13,885 bases of DNA from an uncultured Eubacteriales bacterium (lineage in GTDB: Bacteria; Bacillota; Clostridia; Christensenellales; CAG-917). Where the stretch lies: contig URTQ01000019.1 of NCBI GenBank assembly GCA_900550855.1, positions 1-13,885 on the forward strand. Reading direction: 5' to 3'. Below the pieces are notes generated by a model. It saw only the letters and a list, made by a program, of their open reading frames with translations, was not told the origin of the DNA and did not search any database. Position 1 is the first letter of the stretch. Each line of letters starts with the position of its first letter. Made by a program: the position numbers and the translations under genes. Positions 1 to 5,552 of this stretch are shown piece after piece.

Positions 1-5
1 AAGCT

Positions 6-1211
6 ATGGCTAAAGAGACTTTTGTGCGCACCAAACCGCACGTTAACATTGGTACCATCGGTCACGTTGACCACGGCAAAACCACTCTTACCGCTGCAAT
101 CACGATGTACTGCGCATCCAAGGGCGAAGCACAAGCGATGAAGTACGACGAGATCGATAAGGCTCCGGAAGAAAAAGCAAGAGGAATCACGATCAACACC
201 GCACACGTCGAGTACGAAACCCCGAAGCGTCACTATGCACACGTTGACTGCCCCGGCCACGCGGACTATGTTAAGAACATGATCACCGGTGCTGCTCAAA
301 TGGACGGCGCAATCCTCGTTGTTGCTGCTTCCGACGGCCCGATGCCCCAAACTCGTGAGCACATCCTTCTTGCTCGTCAGGTTGGTGTTCCTTACATCCT
401 CGTCTTCCTTAACAAGTGCGACCAAGTCGACGACGAAGAACTTCTCGAACTCGTTGAAATGGAAGTTCGCGAACTTCTCAACGAATACGGCTTCCCCGGC
501 GACGATACCCCCATCATCCGCGGTTCTGCTTTGAAAGCAATGGAAGCAGGCCTTGCAGGCAAATGGGACGATCCCGCATTCAAGCCCATCCAAGAACTTC
601 TTGACGCAGTTGACAGCTATATCCCCGATCCTCAACGTGACACGGATAAGCCGTTCTTGATGCCTGTTGAAGACGTCTTCACCATCACCGGTCGTGGTAC
701 CGTTGCAACCGGTAGAGTTGAACGTGGCGTTCTTCGTATGGGCGACAAGGTCGAAATCGTCGGTCTTTCCACCGAAAAGAAAGAAACGACCGTCACCGGT
801 ATCGAAATGTTCCGTAAACTTCTTGACTACGCAGAGGGCGGCGACAACATCGGCGCATTGCTCCGTGGTATCCAAAGAAGCGAAATCGAACGTGGTCAAG
901 TTCTTGCAAAACCGGGTTCGATCCATCCGCACACTCACTTCACAGCGCAAGTGTACGTTTTGACAAAAGATGAGGGTGGTCGTCACACACCGTTCTTCGA
1001 TGGTTATCGTCCTCAATTCTATTTCAGAACGACCGACGTCACCGGTTCCATCAAATTGCCGCAAGGCGTTGAAATGGTTATGCCCGGCGATCACATCGAT
1101 ATGGAAATCACTCTTATCACCCCGATCGCAATCGAAGAAGGTCTCCGTTTTGCTATTCGTGAAGGCGGTAGAACAGTTGGTTCCGGCGTCGTTGCTAAGA
1201 TCATCGAATAA
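6..1211 (+). CDS. tuf: Elongation factor Tu
   Basis: EF-Tu, the cytoplasmic GTPase that delivers aminoacyl-tRNA to the ribosomal A site. The 401-residue protein is full length for the family. The start MAKETFVRTKPHVNIGTIG is canonical, with the P-loop GHVDHGKT at residues 19-26, then the effector-region RGITI, DCPGH (G3), NKCD (G4) and GSALKA (G5). Domains 2 and 3 follow with the usual GRGTVATGRVERG and a C-terminal GVVAKIIE. Only five bases precede the ATG, so its ribosome binding site and promoter, and any upstream fusA or rpsL, lie outside the window. It is followed after 95 bases by rpmG in the same direction, with a strong hairpin between them. Codon use is strongly biased, as expected for a highly expressed gene. 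Confidence 0.99.
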   Translation: MAKETFVRTKPHVNIGTIGHVDHGKTTLTAAITMYCASKGEAQAMKYDEIDKAPEEKARGITINTAHVEYETPKRHYAHVDCPGHADYVKNMITGAAQMDGAILVVAASDGPMPQTREHILLARQVGVPYILVFLNKCDQVDDEELLELVEMEVRELLNEYGFPGDDTPIIRGSALKAMEAGLAGKWDDPAFKPIQELLDAVDSYIPDPQRDTDKPFLMPVEDVFTITGRGTVATGRVERGVLRMGDKVEIVGLSTEKKETTVTGIEMFRKLLDYAEGGDNIGALLRGIQRSEIERGQVLAKPGSIHPHTHFTAQVYVLTKDEGGRHTPFFDGYRPQFYFRTTDVTGSIKLPQGVEMVMPGDHIDMEITLITPIAIEEGLRFAIREGGRTVGSGVVAKIIE

Positions 1212-1245
1212 TATTTGTTCTTTCAATAATATATACAACAATGCT

Positions 1246-1272
1246 CTACACGGCAAAATGCTTGCCGTGTAG
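1246..1272 (+). terminator. Hairpin between tuf and rpmG, no U-tract
   Basis: A perfect 11-bp inverted repeat, CTACACGGCAA (1246-1256) and TTGCCGTGTAG (1262-1272), with a 5-base loop. The bases after it (GGTGTCGTATTG) are not T-rich, so it is not a canonical intrinsic terminator. It could be an RNA-processing or 3'-end-stabilising hairpin, or a partial terminator that lowers readthrough from the abundant tuf message into rpmG-secE-nusG. No convincing promoter was seen between it and rpmG. Confidence 0.55.
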
Positions 1273-1306
1273 GGTGTCGTATTGATTGAACAAAAAGGAG
1301 GCTACT

Positions 1307-1471
1307 ATGGCTCAGAAAGGAGCAAGAGTTAAGGTTGTTTTGGCTTGCACCGAATGCAAACAACGCAATTACAACCTTACCAAAAACAAACAGAAGCACC
1401 CCGACAGAATGGAGCTTCAAAAGTATTGCAGATTTTGCAAAAAGCACACCTTGCACAGAGAAACTAAGTAA
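1307..1471 (+). CDS. rpmG: 50S ribosomal protein L33
   Basis: L33, a small protein of the large ribosomal subunit. The 54-residue product begins MAQKGARVKVVLACTECK and has two CxxC pairs (C14/C17 and C41/C44), the zinc-ribbon form of L33. A longer reading from a TTG at 1286 is possible. The ATG at 1307 is preferred because AAGGAGG sits directly upstream at good spacing and the protein then begins as L33 family members do. It lies between tuf and secE, the usual place for an rpmG copy in Firmicutes. In many relatives a tRNA-Trp gene separates rpmG and secE; here only 24 bases do, so none fits. Confidence 0.96.
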   Translation: MAQKGARVKVVLACTECKQRNYNLTKNKQKHPDRMELQKYCRFCKKHTLHRETK

Positions 1472-1495
1472 GGCTGTCTAAGGATAGGAGGCAAT

Positions 1496-1870
1496 ATGGC
1501 AAAGAAAACGCCAAAAAACCAAACCTCAACCCAAGAAACGACAAACAACGCAGCGCAAGTAGAAGTTCAAAAGGCTGCCGTTAACGTTGATTCTAAAAAC
1601 GAGTCTTCCAAAGCAAAAAAGTCCGCAAACGACAAAAAATCGTCCGATAAACCCAACATCTTCAAGAGAATGGGCAAGGGCATCAAAGGTATCGTTTCCG
1701 AACTCAAAAAGGTTACTTGGCCCAAGGGCAAAGAGGTCGGAAAGAATACAGCCGTCGTTTTGACCGTTGTCGTTCTTTTCTTCGTCATTCTTTTTGCTCT
1801 CGATTATGTGTTGGGCGGCCTGTTCGGCCTAGTCACCGACGGCAAATGGGCAACCATTTTCATTTCATAA
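1496..1870 (+). CDS. secE: Preprotein translocase subunit SecE
   Basis: SecE stabilises SecY in the SecYEG channel of the cytoplasmic membrane. The conserved part is C-terminal: an amphipathic segment containing KKVTWP at residues 71-76, then one transmembrane helix at about residues 85-108. Residues 1-55 are a charged, low-complexity K/N/Q/S/T-rich extension with no recognisable domain. That makes the 124-residue protein longer than the minimal single-helix SecE of about 60 residues. The start is supported by AGGAGG seven bases before the ATG. The gene sits in the conserved rpmG-secE-nusG order, nine bases before nusG. Confidence 0.95.
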   Translation: MAKKTPKNQTSTQETTNNAAQVEVQKAAVNVDSKNESSKAKKSANDKKSSDKPNIFKRMGKGIKGIVSELKKVTWPKGKEVGKNTAVVLTVVVLFFVILFALDYVLGGLFGLVTDGKWATIFIS

Positions 1871-1879
1871 GAGGGCTGT

Positions 1880-2407
1880 ATGGAAAATTTGGAACAACCG
1901 AAATGGTACGTCGTCCACACTTATTCGGGTTACGAAAACTCTGTGGAAACCGACCTTCGCAATATGATTGAAAACAACAACTTGCAGGATTATATCTTTG
2001 ATATAAAAATCCCCGTTGAAGACGACATCGTTGAAAGAAACGGCAAAAAGAAAGTCATTCAACGCAAGAAATTCCCCAGTTACGTTTTCATCAAAATGAT
2101 CTACACCAACCACATTTGGTTTATGGTGACCAGAGCGCGCGGAGTTACGAGTTTTGTTGGCTCGGCAGGTCGTCCTATTGCGCTTACCGATGACGAAATC
2201 AGAAGAATCGGTCTTGAAACCGTCAGCATCGAAGACTTCGACATCAAAGTCGGCGACGACGTCAGAATCGTCAACGGCGCACTCGAAAACTTCATCGGCG
2301 TTGTCGAATCTATCAGCGCAGAACGACAAAAAGTCAAAGTTATCGTGGCAATGTTCGGACGTCAAACACCCGTCGAACTCGATTTTGCTCAGGTTGAGAA
2401 ACTTTGA
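1880..2407 (+). CDS. nusG: Transcription termination/antitermination protein NusG
   Basis: NusG binds the RNA polymerase clamp through its N-terminal domain, and its KOW domain contacts other factors or the ribosome. The 175-residue length is normal. The N-terminal domain opens with KWYVVHTYSGYE (residues 8-19) and includes KKFPSYVFIKM. The C-terminal KOW motif is seen in VGDDVRIVNGALENFIGVV. A short GAGGG sequence precedes the ATG, weaker than the sites of neighbouring genes, and the nine-base gap from secE suggests coupled translation. It precedes rplK by a 125-base leader. Confidence 0.98.
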   Translation: MENLEQPKWYVVHTYSGYENSVETDLRNMIENNNLQDYIFDIKIPVEDDIVERNGKKKVIQRKKFPSYVFIKMIYTNHIWFMVTRARGVTSFVGSAGRPIALTDDEIRRIGLETVSIEDFDIKVGDDVRIVNGALENFIGVVESISAERQKVKVIVAMFGRQTPVELDFAQVEKL

Positions 2408-2532
2408 AACTCGCACTCAGGTGCATTATCTTTAATCGCGTCTACAGGACGCAAGTCGCAGGACTATAATCTTCGTGGGAGACGGCAAATCTCTTTCATA
2501 CCGTCGCGAAACCACGTTAGTCAGGAGGATTT
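2408..2532 (+). promoter_or_regulatory. rplK leader with putative L1-binding operator
   Basis: The 125-base nusG-rplK gap holds several short hairpins: GCAC/GTGC at 2413-2424 and GCGTC/GACGC at 2438-2452. The key one is nested: CGTGG (2474-2478) with CCACG (2512-2516), enclosing GACGG (2481-2485) with CCGTC (2501-2505). The GTGGGAG sequence at the base of an asymmetric internal loop, just before the rplK ribosome binding site, resembles the L1 recognition element in rplK leaders. There L1 represses its own L11-L1 message by mimicry of its 23S rRNA site. The pairing is visible in the sequence; L1 binding is inferred from family knowledge. Confidence 0.6.
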
Positions 2533-2958
2533 ATGGCTAAGAAAATTACAGCAGTTGTAAAACTTCAATTGCCCGCCGGCAAAGCAACCCCCGGTCCGCC
2601 CGTAGGTTCTACACTCGGCCCTCACGGCATCAACATTGCAGGTTTTACTAAGGAATTCAACGAAAAAACTTCCAAAGACGCTGGCTTGATTATCCCGGTT
2701 ATCATCACCATCTATCAAGACCACTCTTTCACTTTTGTGCTTAAAACACCGCCCGCGCCCGTTCTTATCAAGAAGGCTTGCGGTTTGCAAAGCGCATCGG
2801 CAGTCCCCAACAAAACCAAAGTCGCTACTCTCACAAAAGAGCAACTTCGCGAGATTGCTACTCAAAAAATGCCCGACCTTAACGCAGCCAACATCGATAC
2901 CGCTATGAGTATGATCGCAGGTACCGCACGCAGTATGGGCGTTCTCGTGGAAGAATAA
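2533..2958 (+). CDS. rplK: 50S ribosomal protein L11
   Basis: L11 binds the GTPase-associated centre of 23S rRNA and is needed for factor-dependent steps and stringent control. The 141-residue length matches the family. The N-terminal domain starts MAKKITAVVKLQLPAGKA and contains the proline-rich PGPPVGSTLGPHGINI stretch. The C-terminal RNA-binding domain is also recognisable. AGGAGG lies six bases upstream of the ATG. It is followed ten bases later by rplA, the standard L11-L1 pair, probably controlled by L1 through the leader just upstream. Confidence 0.98.
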   Translation: MAKKITAVVKLQLPAGKATPGPPVGSTLGPHGINIAGFTKEFNEKTSKDAGLIIPVIITIYQDHSFTFVLKTPPAPVLIKKACGLQSASAVPNKTKVATLTKEQLREIATQKMPDLNAANIDTAMSMIAGTARSMGVLVEE

Positions 2959-2968
2959 GGAGGTTCGT

Positions 2969-3658
2969 ATGAAACGCGGTAAACATTATATTGATTCGAA
3001 AAAACTCATCGACAGCACCAAACTCTATGAAAGTCAAGACGCTATCGCTCTTGCCGTTCAAACTGCAAAGTCCAAATTCGATGAAACGATAGAATTGCAC
3101 GTCAAACTCGGTATCGACCCCCGTCACGCAGACCAACAAGTTCGTGGCGTTGTGGTTCTTCCCAACGGAACAGGTAAAACCGTTCGCGTCCTCGCAATCT
3201 GCAAGGGTGCAAAAGCGGACGAAGCACAAGCGGCCGGCGCAGATTTCGTCGGCGGCGAGGAAATGATCCAAAAGATCCAACAAGAAAACTGGTTCGACTA
3301 TGACGTTATCGTCACAACCCCCGATATGATGGGCGTTGTCGGTCGTCTCGGTAAAGTCCTCGGTCCTAAGGGATTGATGCCTAACCCCAAGTCCGGCACC
3401 GTCACGATGGACATCACTCGTGCTATCCACGACATCAAAGCTGGTAAAGTCGAGTACAGAGTAGACAAGCAAGCAATCTGCCACGTTCCTTTCGGCAAAG
3501 CATCCTTCGGCGTTGAAAAACTCACCGAGAACTTCAACACTCTTATGGACGCACTTGTCAAAGCAAAACCGGCAGCGGCAAAAGGCGTATATTTCAGATC
3601 CATTTACATTGCAACGACGATGGGACCGTCCATCAAGGTGTTGTATCGCATGGGCTAA
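2969..3658 (+). CDS. rplA: 50S ribosomal protein L1
   Basis: L1 forms the mobile stalk near the ribosomal E site and acts as a translational repressor of its own operon in studied bacteria. The 229-residue product is full length, beginning MKRGKHYIDSKKLID. It carries the family-typical GRLGKVLGPKGLMPNPKSGTV segment and ends in SIYIATTMGPSIKVL. AAGGAGG precedes the ATG. The last base of its stop codon is also the first base of the long inverted repeat starting at 3658, which separates the L11-L1 message from the L10-L7/L12 unit. Confidence 0.98.
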   Translation: MKRGKHYIDSKKLIDSTKLYESQDAIALAVQTAKSKFDETIELHVKLGIDPRHADQQVRGVVVLPNGTGKTVRVLAICKGAKADEAQAAGADFVGGEEMIQKIQQENWFDYDVIVTTPDMMGVVGRLGKVLGPKGLMPNPKSGTVTMDITRAIHDIKAGKVEYRVDKQAICHVPFGKASFGVEKLTENFNTLMDALVKAKPAAAKGVYFRSIYIATTMGPSIKVLYRMG

Positions 3659-3785
3659 TAATAGCACGCCAAATAGCGAATAACTGTGTCAGAGCCACGC
3701 ATCGCCAACTCATTTACGCATAGTAAATTAGGGTTGTCGATTGCGTGGCTCTTCCTTGTTCTTCATCTATTTGGCGTACTATTAT
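3658..3785. repeat. 128-base imperfect palindrome, single long hairpin
   Basis: The arms ATAATAGCACGCCAAATAG (3658-3676) and 3767-3785 pair over 19 bases with one mismatch. Inside, after spacers of exactly 14 bases on each side, AGAGCCACGCA (3691-3701) pairs with TGCGTGGCTCT (3742-3752). The helix continues through TCG/CGA and CAAC/GTTG with one bulge and one mismatch. It is capped by ATTTAC/GTAAAT (3712-3717 with 3723-3728) around a five-base loop. The segment can thus fold into one rod with a single symmetric 14x14 internal loop. No U-tract follows directly. The architecture and size resemble palindromic intergenic repeats such as ERIC or small MITEs, but no sequence match to a known family is recognised. 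No coding capacity or target duplication was seen. Confidence 0.75.
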
Positions 3786-3795
3786 GACAATAAAA

Positions 3796-3870
3796 CTTTT
3801 TAATAATCTAAATCAAAATATCGCCGTTTTAGCACCATTTAAGTGTTGCCGTTTTATCATTATTAAAAAG
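3796..3870. other. Long-loop hairpin in the rplA-rplJ gap
   Basis: CTTTTTAATAAT (3796-3807) and ATTATTAAAAAG (3859-3870) are a perfect 12-bp inverted repeat enclosing 51 bases. The loop holds two direct copies of GCCGTTTTA (3823-3831 and 3848-3856). A competing pairing, TTGCCG (3846-3851) with CGGCAA (3875-3880), also exists. The arms are AT-rich, so chance is a real alternative. No gene is seen here. From 3881 to 3939 the sequence is AT-rich with nothing further recognisable. Confidence 0.35.
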
Positions 3871-3939
3871 CGAGCGGCAATAAAATAAACAATACCTTTA
3901 TTACAATTTTCAAATCTACAAACTATTTTGCAAAATCGG

Positions 3940-3969
3940 TTGACATCACATCGCCAAAAATTGTATTAT
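3940..3969 (+). promoter_or_regulatory. Promoter for rplJ-rplL
   Basis: A consensus -35 TTGACA (3940-3945) and a -10 TATTAT (3964-3969) with an 18-base spacer. The start of transcription would fall around 3976, just ahead of the L10 leader that begins near 3979. This gives the L10-L7/L12 genes their own promoter, independent of rplKA. Confidence 0.8.
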
Positions 3970-3978
3970 ATATGCGTT

Positions 3979-4048
3979 CCAAAGACAGCAAGTGGCGTAT
4001 GCCGTAAGTTCTATCGCTTGCCGAGGATGTGCTGAATACTTTCCTTTG
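3979..4048 (+). ncRNA. Ribosomal protein L10 leader
   Basis: CCAAAGACAGCA (3979-3990) and the later CTTGCCGAGGATGTGCTG (4017-4034) are the conserved elements of the L10 leader, the mRNA site bound by L10 with L7/L12 in Firmicutes and other bacteria. The expected pairings are visible: CAAAG (3980-3984) with CTTTG (4044-4048), CAGCA (3986-3990) with TGCTG (4030-4034), and the alternative GCAAG (3988-3992) with CTTGC (4017-4021). It lies between the promoter and an intrinsic attenuator, so autogenous control by premature termination is likely. Confidence 0.88.
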
Positions 4049-4055
4049 TATGATT

Positions 4056-4090
4056 GCGTCATTCTCTTTTGGAATGACGCTTTAATTTTT
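4056..4090 (+). terminator. Attenuator upstream of rplJ
   Basis: GCGTCATTC (4056-4064) pairs perfectly with GAATGACGC (4072-4080) across a 7-base loop and is followed by TTTAATTTTT (4081-4090). It lies directly after the L10 leader and before rplJ, so it is probably the conditional terminator of the L10 feedback loop. A further small stem, GCGACG/CGTCGC (4092-4106), sits just before the AGGAGG site of rplJ at 4117-4122. Confidence 0.85.
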
Positions 4091-4127
4091 CGCGACGTTA
4101 CGTCGCCAACTTTTATAGGAGGTAAAG

Positions 4128-4622
4128 ATGAACAAAGAAGTTCTTGAAGCCAAAAAGCAACAAGTCGAAGACATCAAGGCAAAAATTTCTTCTGCAAAGT
4201 CCATCGTCATCGTTGACTATATGGGTCTTACGGTCGCACAAGATACGGCTTTCCGTAAGGAACTCAGAGAAAACGGCGTCGATTACGCAGTTTTGAAAAA
4301 CCGCCTCGTCAAGATTGCTTTCAACGAACTCGGTTACACCCAGTTCGACGAAGCTCTCAATGGCCCGACTGCTGTTGCGTTCTCATCCACGGACGCTGTC
4401 GCTCCCGCTAAGTACGTTGTCAAAAACATCAAGGCTTTCAACAAGATGAAGACAAAGTGCGGTATGGTCGAAGGCGAATTCCTCGATGAAGCAGGCTTGA
4501 AACAAATCGCAGAAATTCCTTCAAAGGAAATTTTGCTCTCAAAGATGCTTGGCTCTTTGCAAGCACCCATCTCGAAACTTGCTATTTGCTTGAACAAGAT
4601 CGCAGAGGCAAAGGCAGAGTAA
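4128..4622 (+). CDS. rplJ: 50S ribosomal protein L10
   Basis: L10 is the base of the ribosomal stalk. Its N-terminal domain binds 23S rRNA and its C-terminal helix carries L7/L12 dimers. The 164-residue protein has the family pattern KSIVIVDYMGLTVAQDTAFRKELRENG, cut here to SIVIVDYMGLTVAQ, then VLKNRLVKIAF. It ends in a Lys/Ala-rich helix, LNKIAEAKAE, as expected for the L12-binding tail. AGGAGG at 4117-4122 fixes the ATG. Expression is probably autogenously controlled by the leader and attenuator upstream. rplL follows after 54 bases. Confidence 0.97.
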   Translation: MNKEVLEAKKQQVEDIKAKISSAKSIVIVDYMGLTVAQDTAFRKELRENGVDYAVLKNRLVKIAFNELGYTQFDEALNGPTAVAFSSTDAVAPAKYVVKNIKAFNKMKTKCGMVEGEFLDEAGLKQIAEIPSKEILLSKMLGSLQAPISKLAICLNKIAEAKAE

Positions 4623-4676
4623 TCGCAGCAGTAGCGTGACTGCAAAACAAAAATAAAATAAACGGAGAAAACTAAA

Positions 4677-5045
4677 ATGGCAGATTTGAATAAACTTATG
4701 GAAGAAATCAAGGCTATGACAGTCCTTGAACTCAACGATTTCGTTAAAGCACTCGAAGAGGAATTTGGCGTAAGCGCAGCAGCACCCGTCGCAGCAGTCG
4801 GCGCAGTCGCAGCAGCACCCGCAGAAGAAGAAAAGACCGAATTTGACGTCGTTCTTAAAGAAGTTGGTCCGAACAAGGTCCAAGTTATCAAGACCGTCAA
4901 AGACGCAACCGGACTCGGCCTCGTCGAAGCAAAAGCAGTTGTCGACGGCGCACCCAAGACCGTCAAAGAAGCAATGCCGAAAGATGCAGCAGAAGCACTT
5001 GTTGCAAAATTCAAAGAAGTCGGCGCAACCGCAGAACTCAAGTAA
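4677..5045 (+). CDS. rplL: 50S ribosomal protein L7/L12
   Basis: L7/L12 is the multicopy stalk protein that recruits translation GTPases. The 122-residue length is typical. The layout is an N-terminal dimerisation helix (residues 1-32), an Ala/Pro/Val-rich hinge (about 38-54), and the C-terminal domain with FDVVLKEVGPNKVQVIK and GLGLVEAKAVVDGAPK. A modest GGAG precedes the ATG. The gene is followed within 20 bases by a strong terminator. Unlike the common order, rpoB and rpoC do not follow. Confidence 0.98.
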   Translation: MADLNKLMEEIKAMTVLELNDFVKALEEEFGVSAAAPVAAVGAVAAAPAEEEKTEFDVVLKEVGPNKVQVIKTVKDATGLGLVEAKAVVDGAPKTVKEAMPKDAAEALVAKFKEVGATAELK

Positions 5046-5062
5046 TCTTTACACCTACAAAG

Positions 5063-5097
5063 AAAAACGACTTGCAACCGCAAGTCGTTTTTTTTTT
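5063..5097 (+). terminator. Intrinsic terminator of rplJL
   Basis: AAAAACGACTTGC (5063-5075) pairs with GCAAGTCGTTTTT (5080-5092) around the loop AACC, continuing into a run of T to 5097. The A-run on the 5' side means it can also act on the opposite strand, for the repressor gene ending at 5140. Confidence 0.93.
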
Positions 5098-5139
5098 GTA
5101 AAAAGAATAAGAATAGGCGAATTCATAATATAAACGGGG

Positions 5140-5358
5140 TTAATAGTTGTCCGTTAATCCTAGCAAGTAGTCGGAAGAAGTTTCAAGGATTTTGCATAGC
5201 ATAACTAATTGCTGATAATTCAACTCATATCTGCCACTTTCATAAGTTTGGTATTGTTGTGTAACAATACCCATAAGCGCACCGACTTGCTTTTGCGTCA
5301 GTCCCTTCATTTTTCTACATTCTTTTATGCGTTCGCCAACCGTTTTTTTAAGTTCCAT
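5140..5358 (-). CDS. Cro/C1-type HTH transcriptional regulator
   Basis: A 72-residue protein that is essentially one Xre-family helix-turn-helix domain. GERIKECRKMKGLTQKQVGA (about residues 8-27) gives helices 1-2 and the start of the turn. Then comes QQYQTYESGRYELNYQQL, with the typical YESG before helix 4, and it ends SSDYLLGLTDNY. It has no effector or oligomerisation domain. AGGTGA precedes the ATG at good spacing. It is divergent from the deacetylase lipoprotein gene, and two related palindromes lie in the shared 194-base region, one inside the promoter of that gene. It is therefore likely an autoregulator that also represses the lipoprotein. No clear promoter for the gene itself could be fixed. 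Confidence 0.9.
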   Translation of the reverse strand: MELKKTVGERIKECRKMKGLTQKQVGALMGIVTQQYQTYESGRYELNYQQLVMLCKILETSSDYLLGLTDNY

Positions 5359-5378
5359 TGTATCACCTGAAAATAATG

Positions 5379-5393
5379 TAGTGCAAAATACTG
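5379..5393. promoter_or_regulatory. Operator-like half palindrome O1
   Basis: TAGTGCAAAATACTG is a degenerate version of the perfect palindrome 31 bases further on and shares its AGTGCAAA core. It lies about 20 bases from the start codon of the regulator gene, where a bound repressor could shut off its own transcription. The centre-to-centre distance of 31 bases is about three helical turns, which would put both sites on one face of the DNA. Confidence 0.45.
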
Positions 5394-5401
5394 CATTTGT
5401 A

Positions 5402-5430
5402 TTGACAAGCAGTGCAAAGCACTGTATTAT
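5402..5430 (+). promoter_or_regulatory. Promoter with operator palindrome O2 in its spacer
   Basis: TTGACA (5402-5407) and TATTAT (5425-5430) are separated by an ideal 17 bases. The spacer is almost entirely the perfect palindrome CAGTGCAAAGCACTG (5410-5424). It reads toward the deacetylase lipoprotein and predicts a leader of about 115 bases. A repressor bound to the palindrome would block RNA polymerase directly. The adjacent HTH protein is the obvious candidate. Promoter and palindrome are seen; the pairing with the regulator is inferred. Confidence 0.75.
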
Positions 5431-5552
5431 TAATTTGTATTTAGAATGTGAATTTTGTTCGAAGATATGCGATTTAGTCGTAAAACTGCGAATGCATTAA
5501 GATACAAATACTATTTATCTATTTGAAAGATACAAGAACAAGGGGAAGAAAA

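Noticed and set aside
1472..1495. tRNA-Trp gene between rpmG and secE
   Set aside because: Looked for because it is common here in Firmicutes; the gap is only 24 bases.
2903..3667. 254-residue open frame on the minus strand across rplA
   Set aside because: Antisense shadow of a certain ribosomal protein gene, with no recognisable domain.
3823..3856. Two GCCGTTTTA direct repeats as a CRISPR or iteron array
   Set aside because: Only two 9-base copies; too few and too short for either.
4334..5083. 249-residue open frame on the minus strand across rplJ-rplL
   Set aside because: Ala/Ser-rich low-complexity shadow of the L10 and L7/L12 coding sequence; it also begins inside the terminator region.
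5523..5552. TTG start for the deacetylase lipoprotein
   Set aside because: The added LKDTRTRGRK does not improve the signal peptide, and the ATG at 5553 has a ribosome binding site.
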